The position numbers and the translations under genes are program-made. A stretch of DNA of 64,000 nucleotides from an uncultured Chromatiaceae bacterium (GTDB lineage Bacteria; Pseudomonadota; Gammaproteobacteria; Chromatiales; Chromatiaceae): positions 21,153-85,152 of the forward strand of contig CALALB010000017.1 of the NCBI GenBank assembly GCA_937923175.1, written 5' to 3'. Shown here one piece after another: positions 10,817 to 19,927 of the stretch (positions are counted from its first letter, which is position 1; every line of letters begins with the position of its first letter). The notes under the pieces were generated by a model that had not been told where the DNA came from, did not search any database, and saw only the letters and a list, made by a program, of their open reading frames with translations.

Positions 10817-11569
10817 TCATTGGGCCAGGCCAGCCCCGCAGACAGGGCAGTTGGGATCCGGTGGTAGGTGCAAGGCTCGCCACTCCATCCGCAAGGCATC
10901 GAACAGCAGCAAACGGCCAAACAGGGGCTCGCCGATTCCGGTGAGGATCTTGATTGCCTCAATGGCCTGGAGGCTACCGATGACCCCAAGGAGCGGCCCG
11001 AGAACACCATTGGCGGTGCAGGTCTCATCGATCGTCCCCTCCTCCGGATACAGACAGCGATAACAGGGTCCGCCCGGCCTACCGCTAAATGCGCTGACCT
11101 GACCCTCAAAACGGATGGCCGCGCCCGAGACCAAAGGGATATGGGCCCTTTGACAAGCGGTATTGAGGGCAAAGCGGGTTGGAAAGTTGTCGCTGCAATC
11201 CAGGACCAGATCGACCGAGCCGATCAGTTCGGCCAGGTTCTCCGCCGAAACCCGCACGGGATAGGTCTGGATCTCGATGTCTGGATTGAGCCCATGCAGG
11301 GTCTGATACGCCGAGTCGGTCTTGGGCATACCGAGACGCTCAGCGCTATGCAAAATCTGGCGTTGCAGATTCGAAAGCTCCACCCGATCGTTATCGGCCA
11401 GCACCAAACGCCCTACTCCGGCTGCAGCCAGATAAAATGCGGCCGCCGAACCCAGGCCGCCGAGCCCGACCACGAGCGCACGCGCCGCCTGCAGGCGCTC
11501 CTGACCCTCGACCCCGAATTGGGGCAATAGGATCTGGCGGCTATACCGGATGAGTTCGTCGTCGGTCAT
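10817..11569 (-). CDS. moeB: Molybdopterin-synthase adenylyltransferase MoeB (E1-like ThiF/HesA family)
   Basis: MoeB adenylates the C-terminal glycine of MoaD during molybdenum cofactor synthesis. The 250-residue product has the Rossmann ATP-binding motif VGLGGLGSAAAFYLAAAG, the acidic and Arg motif ADNDRVELSNLQRQ, and DCSDNFPTRF. Two CxxC pairs (CYRCLYPEE near residue 165 and CPVCG near the C-terminus) form the structural zinc site. The start is set at the ATG that gives MTDDELIRYSRQILL. It is relevant to the molybdopterin oxidoreductase at 38-40 kb, though not linked to it. A ThiF role cannot be excluded. Confidence 0.88.
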   Translation of the reverse strand: MTDDELIRYSRQILLPQFGVEGQERLQAARALVVGLGGLGSAAAFYLAAAGVGRLVLADNDRVELSNLQRQILHSAERLGMPKTDSAYQTLHGLNPDIEIQTYPVRVSAENLAELIGSVDLVLDCSDNFPTRFALNTACQRAHIPLVSGAAIRFEGQVSAFSGRPGGPCYRCLYPEEGTIDETCTANGVLGPLLGVIGSLQAIEAIKILTGIGEPLFGRLLLFDALRMEWRALHLPPDPNCPVCGAGLAQ

Positions 11570-11677
11570 GGGCGAGGCTCGGTAGGGCTGCGGGGTAAAC
11601 CACAAAATCGGCCTTAAATTTAGAATGTATTAGGCCAAGGATATAGAATCCCGTTCCTTTCAACCACTGCCGCTTAC

Positions 11678-13090
11678 ATGATGTCAGACCCAGCGCACCC
11701 TTCATCCAACCTGCCCGAAAAGCCCTGGTCCGGGCGCCTAGAGGCCCAGACCAATGCCTTGGTCGAGACCTTCACCGCCTCGGTCGGTTTTGACCAGCGG
11801 CTCTATCGCCATGACATCCAGGCCTCGCTCGCCCATGCTCGCATGCTTGCCCGCCAGGGGATCCTGACCGAGGCCGAGTGCAAGGCCATCATCCAGGGTC
11901 TCGAGCGCATCCAGGCGCGGATCGAGTCCGGTGACTTCGCGTGGTCGATCGCGCTCGAGGATGTCCACATGAATATCGAGTCGGCCTTGACCGCCGAGAT
12001 CGGTGAGGCCGGCAAGAAGCTCCACACCGGGCGCTCGCGCAACGATCAGGTCGCGACTGATGTGCGCCTGTGGCTGCGTGAGGAGATCGATGTCATCCGG
12101 CAGGCGATCGCGTATCTGCAGGGGGTCTTGCTGGACCTTGCCGAACGCGAGGCCGAGACCATCCTGCCTGGGTTCACCCATCTCCAGGTCGCCCAGCCGA
12201 TCACCTTCGGGCATCATCTACTCGCCTGGTTTGAGATGTTGGAGCGCGACCGCGCGCGTCTGGCAGATTGCCGGCGGCGGGTCAATCTTCTGCCGCTGGG
12301 TGCCGCCGCCCTTGCCGGAACCACCTATCCCATCGACCGGCACTATACGGCTGAGTTGCTGGGGTTCGATGCGCCCGCTGAAAACTCGCTCGATGCGGTT
12401 TCGGATCGCGATTTTGCCATCGAGTTTGCTGCCGCAGCCTCCATCCTGATGATGCATCTGTCGCGTTTTGCCGAGGAGCTGATCCTCTGGTCATCGGCCC
12501 AATTCGGCTTTATCGAGCTTGCGGACAGCTTTTGTACCGGATCCTCCATCATGCCCCAGAAAAAGAATCCAGACGTGCCGGAGTTGATCCGCGGCAAGAC
12601 CGGTCGGGTCTTTGGGCATCTCATGGCCCTGTTGACCCTGATGAAGTCCCAACCCCTGGCCTATAACAAGGACAATCAGGAGGATAAAGAGCCGCTGTTT
12701 GATACGGTGGATACCTTGAAAGGCTCGCTCAGGATCTTTGCCGAGATGATGAAGGCGATCCGGATCAACCGCGAACGCATGCGGACAGCGGCCAAGCAGG
12801 GATTTGGCACTGCCACCGATCTTGCCGATTATCTGGTGCGCAAGGGCCTGCCCTTCCGCGAGGCCCATCATGCCGTTGGGCGGGCGGTGGCCTATGGGAT
12901 CCAGGTCGGACGCGATCTCGCTGAGCTAACGCTCGCCGAGCTCCAGCAATTTTCACCATTGATCGAATCCGATGTCTTTGCGGTTCTGACCCTGGAGGGA
13001 TCGGTAGCGGCGCGCGATCATCTTGGGGGTACGGCACCGAATCAGGTTCGGGCGGCCATTGCGCGGGCACGAGGACGCCTGGCCGCATAA
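11678..13090 (+). CDS. argH: Argininosuccinate lyase
   Basis: ArgH splits argininosuccinate into arginine and fumarate, the last step of arginine synthesis. The 470-residue product has family-typical length and motifs: the substrate region [34 protein letters not shown], and the fumarase/lyase signature [20 protein letters not shown] holding the catalytic serine. An ATG at 11681 is an equally good start. It stands alone, divergent from moeB. Confidence 0.97.
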   Translation: MMSDPAHPSSNLPEKPWSGRLEAQTNALVETFTASVGFDQRLYRHDIQASLAHARMLARQGILTEAECKAIIQGLERIQARIESGDFAWSIALEDVHMNIESALTAEIGEAGKKLHTGRSRNDQVATDVRLWLREEIDVIRQAIAYLQGVLLDLAEREAETILPGFTHLQVAQPITFGHHLLAWFEMLERDRARLADCRRRVNLLPLGAAALAGTTYPIDRHYTAELLGFDAPAENSLDAVSDRDFAIEFAAAASILMMHLSRFAEELILWSSAQFGFIELADSFCTGSSIMPQKKNPDVPELIRGKTGRVFGHLMALLTLMKSQPLAYNKDNQEDKEPLFDTVDTLKGSLRIFAEMMKAIRINRERMRTAAKQGFGTATDLADYLVRKGLPFREAHHAVGRAVAYGIQVGRDLAELTLAELQQFSPLIESDVFAVLTLEGSVAARDHLGGTAPNQVRAAIARARGRLAA

Positions 13091-13338
13091 GGATTCAGCG
13101 GTCAGCCAAAAAGGTCGCTGGATCCGCCCTCAGGCCGGCGGCCCCCAGTCAGAGCCCCCTGAGTGTTGCCTATGGACCGTAAGATCGGATCGCGCATCCT
13201 TTTCTCTCAGGATAGTGAGGGATCACTACACCCTGATCCAGGGGGATGCGCCCGTATCCATTGCGGCAATCGATCTTGTTGACTATCGCTTTGGCCCCCC
13301 AGGGCCTACCGATTTTTTGTAGCCTCATCAAACCAGCT

Positions 13339-14919
13339 ATGAACGAACTTCAGAAACAGATCGCCAAACGCCGCACCTTTGCCATCATCTCGCATCCGGA
13401 CGCAGGTAAAACCACGCTCACCGAAAAGCTCCTGCTCTTCGGCAAAGCCATTCAGCTTGCCGGCACAGTCAAGGGGCGCAAGGCAGCGCGGCATGCGACC
13501 TCGGACTGGATGGCCTTGGAGAAGGAACGCGGGATCTCGGTGACCTCCTCAGTCATGCAATTTGAATATGGTGGAGCAGTGGTCAATCTGCTCGACACCC
13601 CAGGCCATGAGGACTTTTCAGAGGATACCTATCGCACCCTGACCGCGGTCGATTCAGCGCTCATGGTGATCGATATCGCCAAGGGGGTCGAGGAACGCAC
13701 TATTAAATTGATGGAGGTCTGTCGGCTGCGCGACACCCCCATCCTGACCTTCATCAACAAACTCGACCGCGAGGGGCGAGACCCGATTGAGGTCCTGGAT
13801 GAGATCGAGAGGATCCTGAAGATCCAATGCGCCCCGGTCACCTGGCCGATCGGCATGGGGCGGCGTTTCAAAGGGGTCTATGACCGCCGCACCGACCGTA
13901 CCCATTTGTTTAGCGCCCAGCATGGCGGGCGGATTGCCGAGGGTGAGATCATCGAGGGGCTTGCCAACCCGCGTCTAGATGAGGTCTTGGGCGAGCAGGC
14001 CGATGAGCTGCGCGCCGAGCTCGAGCTGGTCGAGGGCGCCAGCCATGCCCTGGATCTCGAGGATTATCTGGCCGGTAGGCAGACCCCGGTCTTTTTTGGG
14101 TCTGCGCTCAACAACTTCGGGGTGCGCGAGCTCTTGGACGCATTCGTCCAATACGCCCCTCCCCCGCGCCCGCGCCTGGCCCGCCAGCGTCGGATCGATC
14201 CCGATGAGCCCGCATTCACCGGCTTTGTCTTCAAGATCCAGGCCAATATGGACCCGGCGCACCGTGACCGGATTGCCTTTGTGCGGGTCTGTTCGGGCAG
14301 CTATCGCAAGGGGATGAAGATGCGTCACGTACGCACCGGCAAGACCCTCCAGGTGGCCAATGCCCTCACCTTCCAGGCCGACGAACGCCGTCAGGCCGAG
14401 GAGGCCTGGCCTGGGGATATCATCGGGCTGCATAACCATGGCACCATCCAGATCGGCGATACCTTTACCGAGGGTGAGGATCTCAAATTCGAAGGTATCC
14501 CCTATTTTGCCCCTGAGCTCTTTCGGCGGATTGTGCTCAAGGACCCCTTGCGGATGAAGGCATTGCAAAAGGGGGTCATGCAGCTTGCCGAGGAGGGCGC
14601 CACCCAGTCATTTAGACCGCTTAAAAACAACGATCTGATCCTCGGTGCCGTCGGGATGCTGCAATTCGAGGTGGCTGCCTATCGATTGCGCTCGGAATAC
14701 GGGGTTGAGGCAGCGATCGAGCCGGTCGGGATCAAGACTGCCCGCTGGATCCACTGCGAGGACCCGCGGGTCCTGGAGCGATTCAAAGAGAAATGCTTCG
14801 AATACCTCGCCCTCGATGGGGATGACCATCTGGTCTATCTTGCCCCGACCCTGGTCAATCTCAGCCTAGCCGAGGAGCGCTGGCCAGAGGTGCGCTTTTT
14901 GGCCACCCGCGAGCTATAG
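13339..14919 (+). CDS. prfC: Peptide chain release factor 3
   Basis: RF3 is a GTPase that recycles RF1 and RF2 from the ribosome after termination. The 526-residue protein begins [20 protein letters not shown], then the P-loop [13 protein letters not shown], switch [28 protein letters not shown], and the RF3-typical [11 protein letters not shown]. The frame is open 31 codons upstream, but the ATG at 13339 matches the family N-terminus. About 250 bases separate it from argH, and I see no gene in that stretch. Confidence 0.97.
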   Translation: MNELQKQIAKRRTFAIISHPDAGKTTLTEKLLLFGKAIQLAGTVKGRKAARHATSDWMALEKERGISVTSSVMQFEYGGAVVNLLDTPGHEDFSEDTYRTLTAVDSALMVIDIAKGVEERTIKLMEVCRLRDTPILTFINKLDREGRDPIEVLDEIERILKIQCAPVTWPIGMGRRFKGVYDRRTDRTHLFSAQHGGRIAEGEIIEGLANPRLDEVLGEQADELRAELELVEGASHALDLEDYLAGRQTPVFFGSALNNFGVRELLDAFVQYAPPPRPRLARQRRIDPDEPAFTGFVFKIQANMDPAHRDRIAFVRVCSGSYRKGMKMRHVRTGKTLQVANALTFQADERRQAEEAWPGDIIGLHNHGTIQIGDTFTEGEDLKFEGIPYFAPELFRRIVLKDPLRMKALQKGVMQLAEEGATQSFRPLKNNDLILGAVGMLQFEVAAYRLRSEYGVEAAIEPVGIKTARWIHCEDPRVLERFKEKCFEYLALDGDDHLVYLAPTLVNLSLAEERWPEVRFLATREL

Positions 14920-15043
14920 GGCGCTGGAGGCGGATGCTGACCCAGCGGATCTGAATGCAGCGCTCAGCTTGGTCGTGAAGAAGGCTCGTCACCCCGGTGA
15001 AAACCCGGGTGCAGGAGTCCTTACCCGATAGTGCCGACAGCCC

Positions 15044-15071
15044 TGGATTCCGGCTTGCGCCGGAATGATGC
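15044..15071. repeat. REP-like dispersed inverted repeat, copy 1
   Basis: A 28-base element reads CTGGATTCCGGC TTGC GCCGGAATGATG with a near-perfect stem. The same core recurs at 23 kb, 29.1 kb and 36.5 kb and in degenerate form at 25.9 and 47.5 kb. It sits between the convergent prfC and rng genes, together with an upstream CACCCCGGTGAAAACCCGGGTG stem. Confidence 0.7.
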
Positions 15072-15137
15072 GCCCTCTCCAGGCGCAGTCTGGGCCGCGC
15101 CTCGCATCAGAGTGGTCAATGGATTCCTGTTCGGCAT

Positions 15138-16589
15138 TCAGATGAGAACGATGTCATATTGCTCCTGGGTATAGAGTGCCTCGGCCTGGAGCTTGATCGG
15201 GCGCCCGATGAACTCCTCGAGCTCAGCGAGATGGGCCGACTCCTCATCGAGCAGCCGGTCCACCACCTCGGGCGAGGCCAAGACCAGAAAGGTCTTGACC
15301 TCGAATTGGCGCGACTCGCGCAGGATCTCGCGGAAGATCTCATAGCAGGTCGTCTGGGCGGTCTTGATTGAGCCTCGCCCCCCGCAGCACGGGCAGGGCT
15401 CACAGAGGATGTGTTCCAAGGATTCGCGGGTGCGCTTGCGGGTCATCTCGACCAGACCCAGGGATGAGACCTCGCTGATCTGGGTCTTGGCATGGTCGCG
15501 GGCCAGGCACTTCTCGAGGGCGCGCAAGACCTGGCGCTTGTGTTCCTCCTCGATCATATCGATGAAATCGATAATGATGATCCCACCGAGGTTGCGTAAC
15601 CTCAGTTGCCGGCAGATCGCCTGGGCCGCCTCGAGATTGGTCTTAAAAATGGTCTCTTCCAGATTGCGGTGGCCGACGAAGGCGCCGGTGTTGACATCGA
15701 TCGTCGTCATGGCCTCGGTCTGGTCGATGACCAGATGCCCGCCGGATTTGAGGCTCACCTTGCGCTGGAGTGCCTTGCGGATCTCCTCCTCGACGCCATA
15801 GAGATCGAACAGGGGGCGCTCACCCTGATAATGCTCGATGCGCGAGGCTATGTCTGGAATATAGTTGGATGCAAAATCCAGCGCCCTCTCGACCATGGTG
15901 CGCGAATCGATACGGATGCGCTCGACCTCAGGGGTGACCAGATCGCGCAGCGCCCGCAACGCCAGGGGCAGATCGCCATGGATCAGGGCGATCTGGCTGG
16001 TATTGGCGCAGCGCTCGCGAATCCCCGACCAGAGCTTGAGCAAAAAGGTGATATCCTTTTCGATTGCCTCTTCGCTGACCCCCTCGGCGGCGGTACGGGC
16101 GATGAACCCTCCCTCGATGCCCTGGCACTCGACCTGACGCTGGAGCATCTCGCGCAGCCGGCGCCGCTCCTCTTCATCCTCGATCTTTTGTGACACCCCG
16201 GTCGTCGCCACCTTGGGCATATAAACCAGATAACGCGAGGCGATCGAGAGGTTGGTGGTCAGGCGCGCCCCCTTGGTACCCAAGGGGTCCTTGACTACCT
16301 GGACCACGATGAGATCGCCCTCATGGACCAGCTCATGGATCTGGGCGCCGTTTGGACTGCAGACGCTATGGATATCCGAGGCATGAAGAAAGGCGGCCCG
16401 TTCAAGCCCGATATCCACAAATGCCGCCTGCATTCCCGGGAGGACGCGACAGACCCGGCCCTTATAGATATTCCCGACCAGGCCACAGCGTTCGGCGCGT
16501 TCGATGATGATCTCTTGCACCACCCCGTTTTCGACAACGGCCACCCGAGTCTCGGGGGGGGTGACATTGATCAGGACCTCTTCAGTCAC
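15138..16589 (-). CDS. rng: Ribonuclease G
   Basis: RNase G is an endonuclease of the RNase E/G family that matures the 5' end of 16S rRNA and cuts some mRNAs. The 483-residue product has the S1 domain (GNIYKGRVCRVLPGMQAAFVDIG), the Mg-binding Asp motifs (TTIDVNTGAFVG and IIIDFIDMIEE) and the zinc-link cysteines (CEPCPCCGGRG). It lacks the long disordered C-terminus of RNase E, so rng is assigned. The second family member, rne, is at 44.3 kb. It follows maf by two bases. Confidence 0.95.
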   Translation of the reverse strand: MTEEVLINVTPPETRVAVVENGVVQEIIIERAERCGLVGNIYKGRVCRVLPGMQAAFVDIGLERAAFLHASDIHSVCSPNGAQIHELVHEGDLIVVQVVKDPLGTKGARLTTNLSIASRYLVYMPKVATTGVSQKIEDEEERRRLREMLQRQVECQGIEGGFIARTAAEGVSEEAIEKDITFLLKLWSGIRERCANTSQIALIHGDLPLALRALRDLVTPEVERIRIDSRTMVERALDFASNYIPDIASRIEHYQGERPLFDLYGVEEEIRKALQRKVSLKSGGHLVIDQTEAMTTIDVNTGAFVGHRNLEETIFKTNLEAAQAICRQLRLRNLGGIIIIDFIDMIEEEHKRQVLRALEKCLARDHAKTQISEVSSLGLVEMTRKRTRESLEHILCEPCPCCGGRGSIKTAQTTCYEIFREILRESRQFEVKTFLVLASPEVVDRLLDEESAHLAELEEFIGRPIKLQAEALYTQEQYDIVLI

Positions 16590-16591
16590 GG

Positions 16592-17245
16592 CTAGGTCTC
16601 AGCGGGAAAGGTTGACATAGAATCCGGTGCGAGTAGTGTAACCCCAGCCTGCTGCAGTAGACCGCCGGTCTCATACAGCGGCAAACCCATGACCCCCGAA
16701 TAACTGCCCTGCAAGTCCACCACAAACAAGGCACCCAGGCCCTGGATGGCATAGCCGCCGGCCTTATCCTGAGGCTCACCGCTCAACCAATAGCTCCATT
16801 GTTCATACCAGGTGATCGTCCGAAATCTCACCTGGCTGATACTCAGCGCATACCTGGTTGCGCAGGGGTCAGCCAAGGCAACCCCGGTTAGCACCCGATG
16901 GGTCTGACCAGATAACAGGGTCATCATGCGCTGAAAATCGGGCCAGTCGCGCGGCTTGCCCAAGATCTCTTGGCCAATGACCACAGCGGTATCGGCGGCA
17001 AGCACCGGACGCGGATCCCCAGGATCGATCCAGGCGCGCCCTGAGGCGGCCTTGGCCAGCGCCAGGCGCCGGACATAGTCCTCGGCTGACTCGCCGCCCT
17101 GCCGGCGCTCATCCACCTCGGAGGCGATCTGCACAAACCGGACCCCGATCTGGCGCAAAAGCTCGGCGCGGCGCGGCGAGCATGAGGCGAGATAGATCTG
17201 GTGGGTTTGCTGGGACCCTGCATCGGTTTTATCTGGAACATTCAT
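16592..17245 (-). CDS. maf: Maf-like nucleoside triphosphate pyrophosphatase
   Basis: Maf proteins hydrolyse non-canonical or excess pyrimidine nucleotides to monophosphates and are linked to septum control. The 217-residue product has the family start IYLASCSPRRAELLRQIGV, the acidic motif VDER, AADTAVVIGQEILGKPRD and the C-terminal GGYAIQGLGALFV. The Arg/Gln pattern suggests the YhdE (dTTP/UTP) subgroup, but that is inference. The order rlmH-maf-rng on one strand with gaps of 2-10 bases suggests one transcript. Confidence 0.9.
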   Translation of the reverse strand: MNVPDKTDAGSQQTHQIYLASCSPRRAELLRQIGVRFVQIASEVDERRQGGESAEDYVRRLALAKAASGRAWIDPGDPRPVLAADTAVVIGQEILGKPRDWPDFQRMMTLLSGQTHRVLTGVALADPCATRYALSISQVRFRTITWYEQWSYWLSGEPQDKAGGYAIQGLGALFVVDLQGSYSGVMGLPLYETGGLLQQAGVTLLAPDSMSTFPAET

Positions 17246-17254
17246 GGGTCTGGA

Positions 17255-17725
17255 TCAAGCCCGATGATAGGGATGGCCCTGGATGAGACTCCAGGCCCGA
17301 TACAGTTGCTCGGCCAGGAGGATGCGGACCAGTTGATGCGGCAAGGTCAGTGCTGACAGGGACCAGATGGCGCTGGCTTGTTTTAGACAGTCATCAGCCA
17401 GCCCCTCTGCACCCCCAATCAAGAAGACGCGGTCGCGCCCGTCGGCAAGCCACAGACGCAGACGCTGGGCCAAATCCTGGGTGCTCCAGGGTTGCCCATG
17501 CTCATCGAGGGCGATGAGCTCGGCACCCTTAGGCGCGGCCTTGAGCAGCCTTCGCCCCTCCTCGGCGCGCACCTGGTCGGCCGGCAGATTGCGTGCCCGT
17601 TGCGCCGGTTCGATCTCGATCAGATTGAGCGCGCATTCGGGTGGCAGACGCCGCGCATACTCGCGATAACCCTCCGAGATCCAGGTCGGTATCCGCCGGC
17701 CGATACACAATATATGCAATTTCAT
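17255..17725 (-). CDS. rlmH: 23S rRNA (pseudouridine1915-N3)-methyltransferase
   Basis: RlmH is a small SPOUT methyltransferase acting on helix 69 of 23S rRNA in assembled 70S ribosomes. The 156-residue product starts [16 protein letters not shown] and contains [17 protein letters not shown], the SAM-binding knot [10 protein letters not shown] and the C-terminal [18 protein letters not shown]. It is the first gene of the rlmH-maf-rng set. Confidence 0.95.
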   Translation of the reverse strand: MKLHILCIGRRIPTWISEGYREYARRLPPECALNLIEIEPAQRARNLPADQVRAEEGRRLLKAAPKGAELIALDEHGQPWSTQDLAQRLRLWLADGRDRVFLIGGAEGLADDCLKQASAIWSLSALTLPHQLVRILLAEQLYRAWSLIQGHPYHRA

Positions 17726-17806
17726 CAGTTATCCGTCTTCACCAAGATCCCCCCGTCAGGCTGGGGTGCCTTTCCCGAGACCGCTTTAAACCCGGGCGCG
17801 CGTCGA

Positions 17807-17836
17807 TTTCCAAGCGCTTCCTGCCTGCGCTATGAT
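17807..17836 (+). promoter_or_regulatory. Candidate promoter for tatA-tatB
   Basis: TATGAT at 17831-17836 (5 of 6 to the -10 consensus) is preceded by TTTCCA at 17807-17812 with an 18-base spacer. It lies 75 bases upstream of the tatA start, in the divergent gap to rlmH. The -35 match is weak. Confidence 0.35.
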
Positions 17837-17911
17837 CTTGCCATCCGCGGGTTTAGGCCATACCTTCGCTTGGCCCCTCCCGCAGCGTCTCAGATCGAAC
17901 GGAGAACCTCC

Positions 17912-18172
17912 ATGGGTGTTGCTGGCATCAGCATTTGGCAGCTTTTGATCATCCTCTTGATCGTCATCCTGTTGTTTGGAACCAAGCGTCTAAAAAACAT
18001 CGGCTCAGACCTAGGCGAGGCGATCCGCGGTTTTCGCAATTCGCTCGCCAACTCAGACAAGGAGAAGGAGGAGGCCAGCGGCCCAGCCCATCTCAACCAA
18101 GCCCCTGAATCACGCGCCAGCGAACCCCAGGCCCGCTCCGCCGATTCAGGCGTCCAACGCGACCGTCCTTGA
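17912..18172 (+). CDS. tatA: Sec-independent protein translocase subunit TatA
   Basis: TatA forms the pore-like component that moves folded proteins across the inner membrane. The 86-residue product has the N-terminal transmembrane helix ([21 protein letters not shown]), the conserved [20 protein letters not shown] hinge and amphipathic helix, and a charged tail. The start ATG at 17912 has GGAGAA upstream. The same frame is open far upstream but overlaps rlmH antisense, so that extension is rejected. tatB follows after 30 bases. Confidence 0.93.
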   Translation: MGVAGISIWQLLIILLIVILLFGTKRLKNIGSDLGEAIRGFRNSLANSDKEKEEASGPAHLNQAPESRASEPQARSADSGVQRDRP

Positions 18173-18202
18173 TTGGGCCTTCGTGCCGGACAGATTCGCT
18201 GC

Positions 18203-18577
18203 ATGTTCGATATCGGTTTTCAGGAGCTCTTACTCGTGACGGTGGTGGCTCTGGTCGTGATGGGGCCCGAGCGCCTACCGCAGCTCGCGCGGATGGCCGG
18301 AAAATGGATCGGGCGGGCGCGCCGTACCCTGATCAGTGTCCAGCAGGAGATCGAACGCGAGCTGAAGGCCGAGGAGCTGAAGCGGGTCCTCGATGAACAG
18401 GCCAGGCGTCGGCCATTGGAGACCATCCTCGATGAACCAGCCCATCGGGTTGTCTCCCTAGACCCTGGGCGTACCGACACCTCGCCGCCTGCTCATCAGC
18501 CAGCTGCCCTTGACCTGAGCAAGGGTAAAGACAGCGGCACCCCCGCTACTCCCCCCCGCCAGACCCCGCGCCCATGA
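18203..18577 (+). CDS. tatB: Sec-independent protein translocase subunit TatB
   Basis: TatB pairs with TatC to recognise twin-arginine signal peptides. The 124-residue product has the TatB-type start MFDIGFQELLLVTVVALVVMGPERLP with its conserved Glu and Pro, then an amphipathic helix (ARMAGKWIGRARRTLISVQQEI) and a Pro-rich tail. TatC would normally follow, but the next 84 bases hold only a dispersed repeat, and an efflux adaptor gene comes next. Confidence 0.92.
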   Translation: MFDIGFQELLLVTVVALVVMGPERLPQLARMAGKWIGRARRTLISVQQEIERELKAEELKRVLDEQARRRPLETILDEPAHRVVSLDPGRTDTSPPAHQPAALDLSKGKDSGTPATPPRQTPRP

Positions 18578-18610
18578 CCGCCCGATCCTCGCCCTCGCTC
18601 GGTCATGCCT

Positions 18611-18642
18611 TTTGCTTCGGGCCCTTGCCCTCGCAATGACGT
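18611..18642. repeat. Dispersed repeat of the CATTGCGAG...GAAGCAA type, copy A
   Basis: The sequence TTGCTTCGGGCC...GCCCTCGCAATGACGT occurs here, just after tatB, and again at 23336-23370. On the reverse strand it reads CGTCATTGCGAGGGC...GGCCCGAAGCAA, a layout common among short intergenic repeats in proteobacteria. Confidence 0.6.
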
Positions 18643-18661
18643 ACCCTAGGCTCTGAAACAG

Positions 18662-19927
18662 ATGGATAAGGCGCAACCACTTCCTCAACCACGGCGGCGG
18701 ATTGCGCCTCTTGTGGTTCACCTGCTCCTACCCCTGCTGATCCTGGCGCTGGGGATCAGTGGGCTGATCGTGCTCAAGTCAACCCGCCCCCGTCCCCATC
18801 CGGTGCCGGCGCAAGAGCGGATCTGGCGGGTGTCGGTTATCTATCCAACCCCTGCCCAACACCAACCGGTCTTGGTTCTATTTGGGCGTATCGAGGCCCC
18901 TGACCGCATCCGCGCAACCGCCCCTTTCGCCGGCAGGCTCTTGGAGGTGCGGGTGCGCGACGGCGATGCAGTCGAGTCAGACACCCTGCTTGCGCGTCTC
19001 GACCCTAAGGACATCGAACCCCGGATCGCCAAGGCGCGCGCTGAGGTCGAACGCGAACGCTTGCGCCATATCCATGACCGCACAGCCCTAGAGCAAGAAC
19101 GCGAGATCCTGCGCCTGGCCCAGATCGCCTTGGACCGCGCCCAGTCGGTGCAGTCCAAGCAGCTCGGTTCCGAGGCCAGCGTGGACAGCGCCCGCGAGCA
19201 ATATGCCCGCGCCCGTCTGGCGGTGACCTTACGCGAACAATCGCTTGCCGAACATCCGGCGCGTTTGGCGGTTTTGGAGGCAGCACTCGCCGAGGCCGAA
19301 CGCGACCGAGAACGCGCCTGGATCCGTGCACCCTTTGCCGCGCGGATCGCCTCGGTCGAGGCGGCCGCCGGCGAGCAGCTCCAGCCCAATCAGCCGATCC
19401 TGACCCTCTATCCGAGCGCAGGTCTTTATGTACGCGCCAAGGTCCCCGGTAGTCATGTCTCTGAGCTCAGAGAGGCATTGACCCAAGGCCAGCAGCTTGC
19501 GGCTCGGGGCGAGTCTGGGGGCCAGCCCTTTAGCGCCACCCTGGAGCGGCTGGCTGGCGAGGCCGATGCCCGGGGGGTCGATGCCCTACTGCGGGTCGAG
19601 CCCGGCGTCGACCTGCCCTTGGGCGCATTGGCCGAGCTTCGGCTCCAACGTCCCCCTACTCCATCAACCATCGCCCTGCCCTTCTCCGCCCTCCATGGGT
19701 CGAACCGTATCTTTGCCGTACGCGCTGGACGCCTCCGGGCACTCGCCTGCGAGCGTATCGGCGAGCTTACCGATGGGCGGGTGGTGTTGCGCGTCCCTGA
19801 GCTTCAGGCCGGTGAGACCATCATGGTCACCCATCTGCCGCATGCGATCGATGCGTTGAAGGTCGAGATCGTCGGGGGAAGCGCCGATGCCTCGCGCAAC
19901 GCCGTCGTCTCGCCGCCAACCTCATAA
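18662..19927 (+). CDS. RND efflux periplasmic adaptor (HlyD/MFP family)
   Basis: The membrane-fusion protein links an inner-membrane RND pump to an outer-membrane channel. The 421-residue product has an N-terminal anchor helix (about residues 17-40, LLLPLLILALGISGLIVL), a first lipoyl half (GRLLEVRVRDGDAVESDTLLARLD), a coiled-coil hairpin (about 120-215), the second lipoyl half with IRAPFAARIASVEAAAGEQL, and a beta-barrel domain. The stop is directly followed by the pump start. No outer-membrane factor gene is nearby. Confidence 0.9.
   Translation: MDKAQPLPQPRRRIAPLVVHLLLPLLILALGISGLIVLKSTRPRPHPVPAQERIWRVSVIYPTPAQHQPVLVLFGRIEAPDRIRATAPFAGRLLEVRVRDGDAVESDTLLARLDPKDIEPRIAKARAEVERERLRHIHDRTALEQEREILRLAQIALDRAQSVQSKQLGSEASVDSAREQYARARLAVTLREQSLAEHPARLAVLEAALAEAERDRERAWIRAPFAARIASVEAAAGEQLQPNQPILTLYPSAGLYVRAKVPGSHVSELREALTQGQQLAARGESGGQPFSATLERLAGEADARGVDALLRVEPGVDLPLGALAELRLQRPPTPSTIALPFSALHGSNRIFAVRAGRLRALACERIGELTDGRVVLRVPELQAGETIMVTHLPHAIDALKVEIVGGSADASRNAVVSPPTS

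Noticed and set aside
17492..17911. Open frame running upstream of tatA on the plus strand
   Set aside because: It is antisense to rlmH and has no family similarity; the tatA product begins with its membrane helix at 17912.
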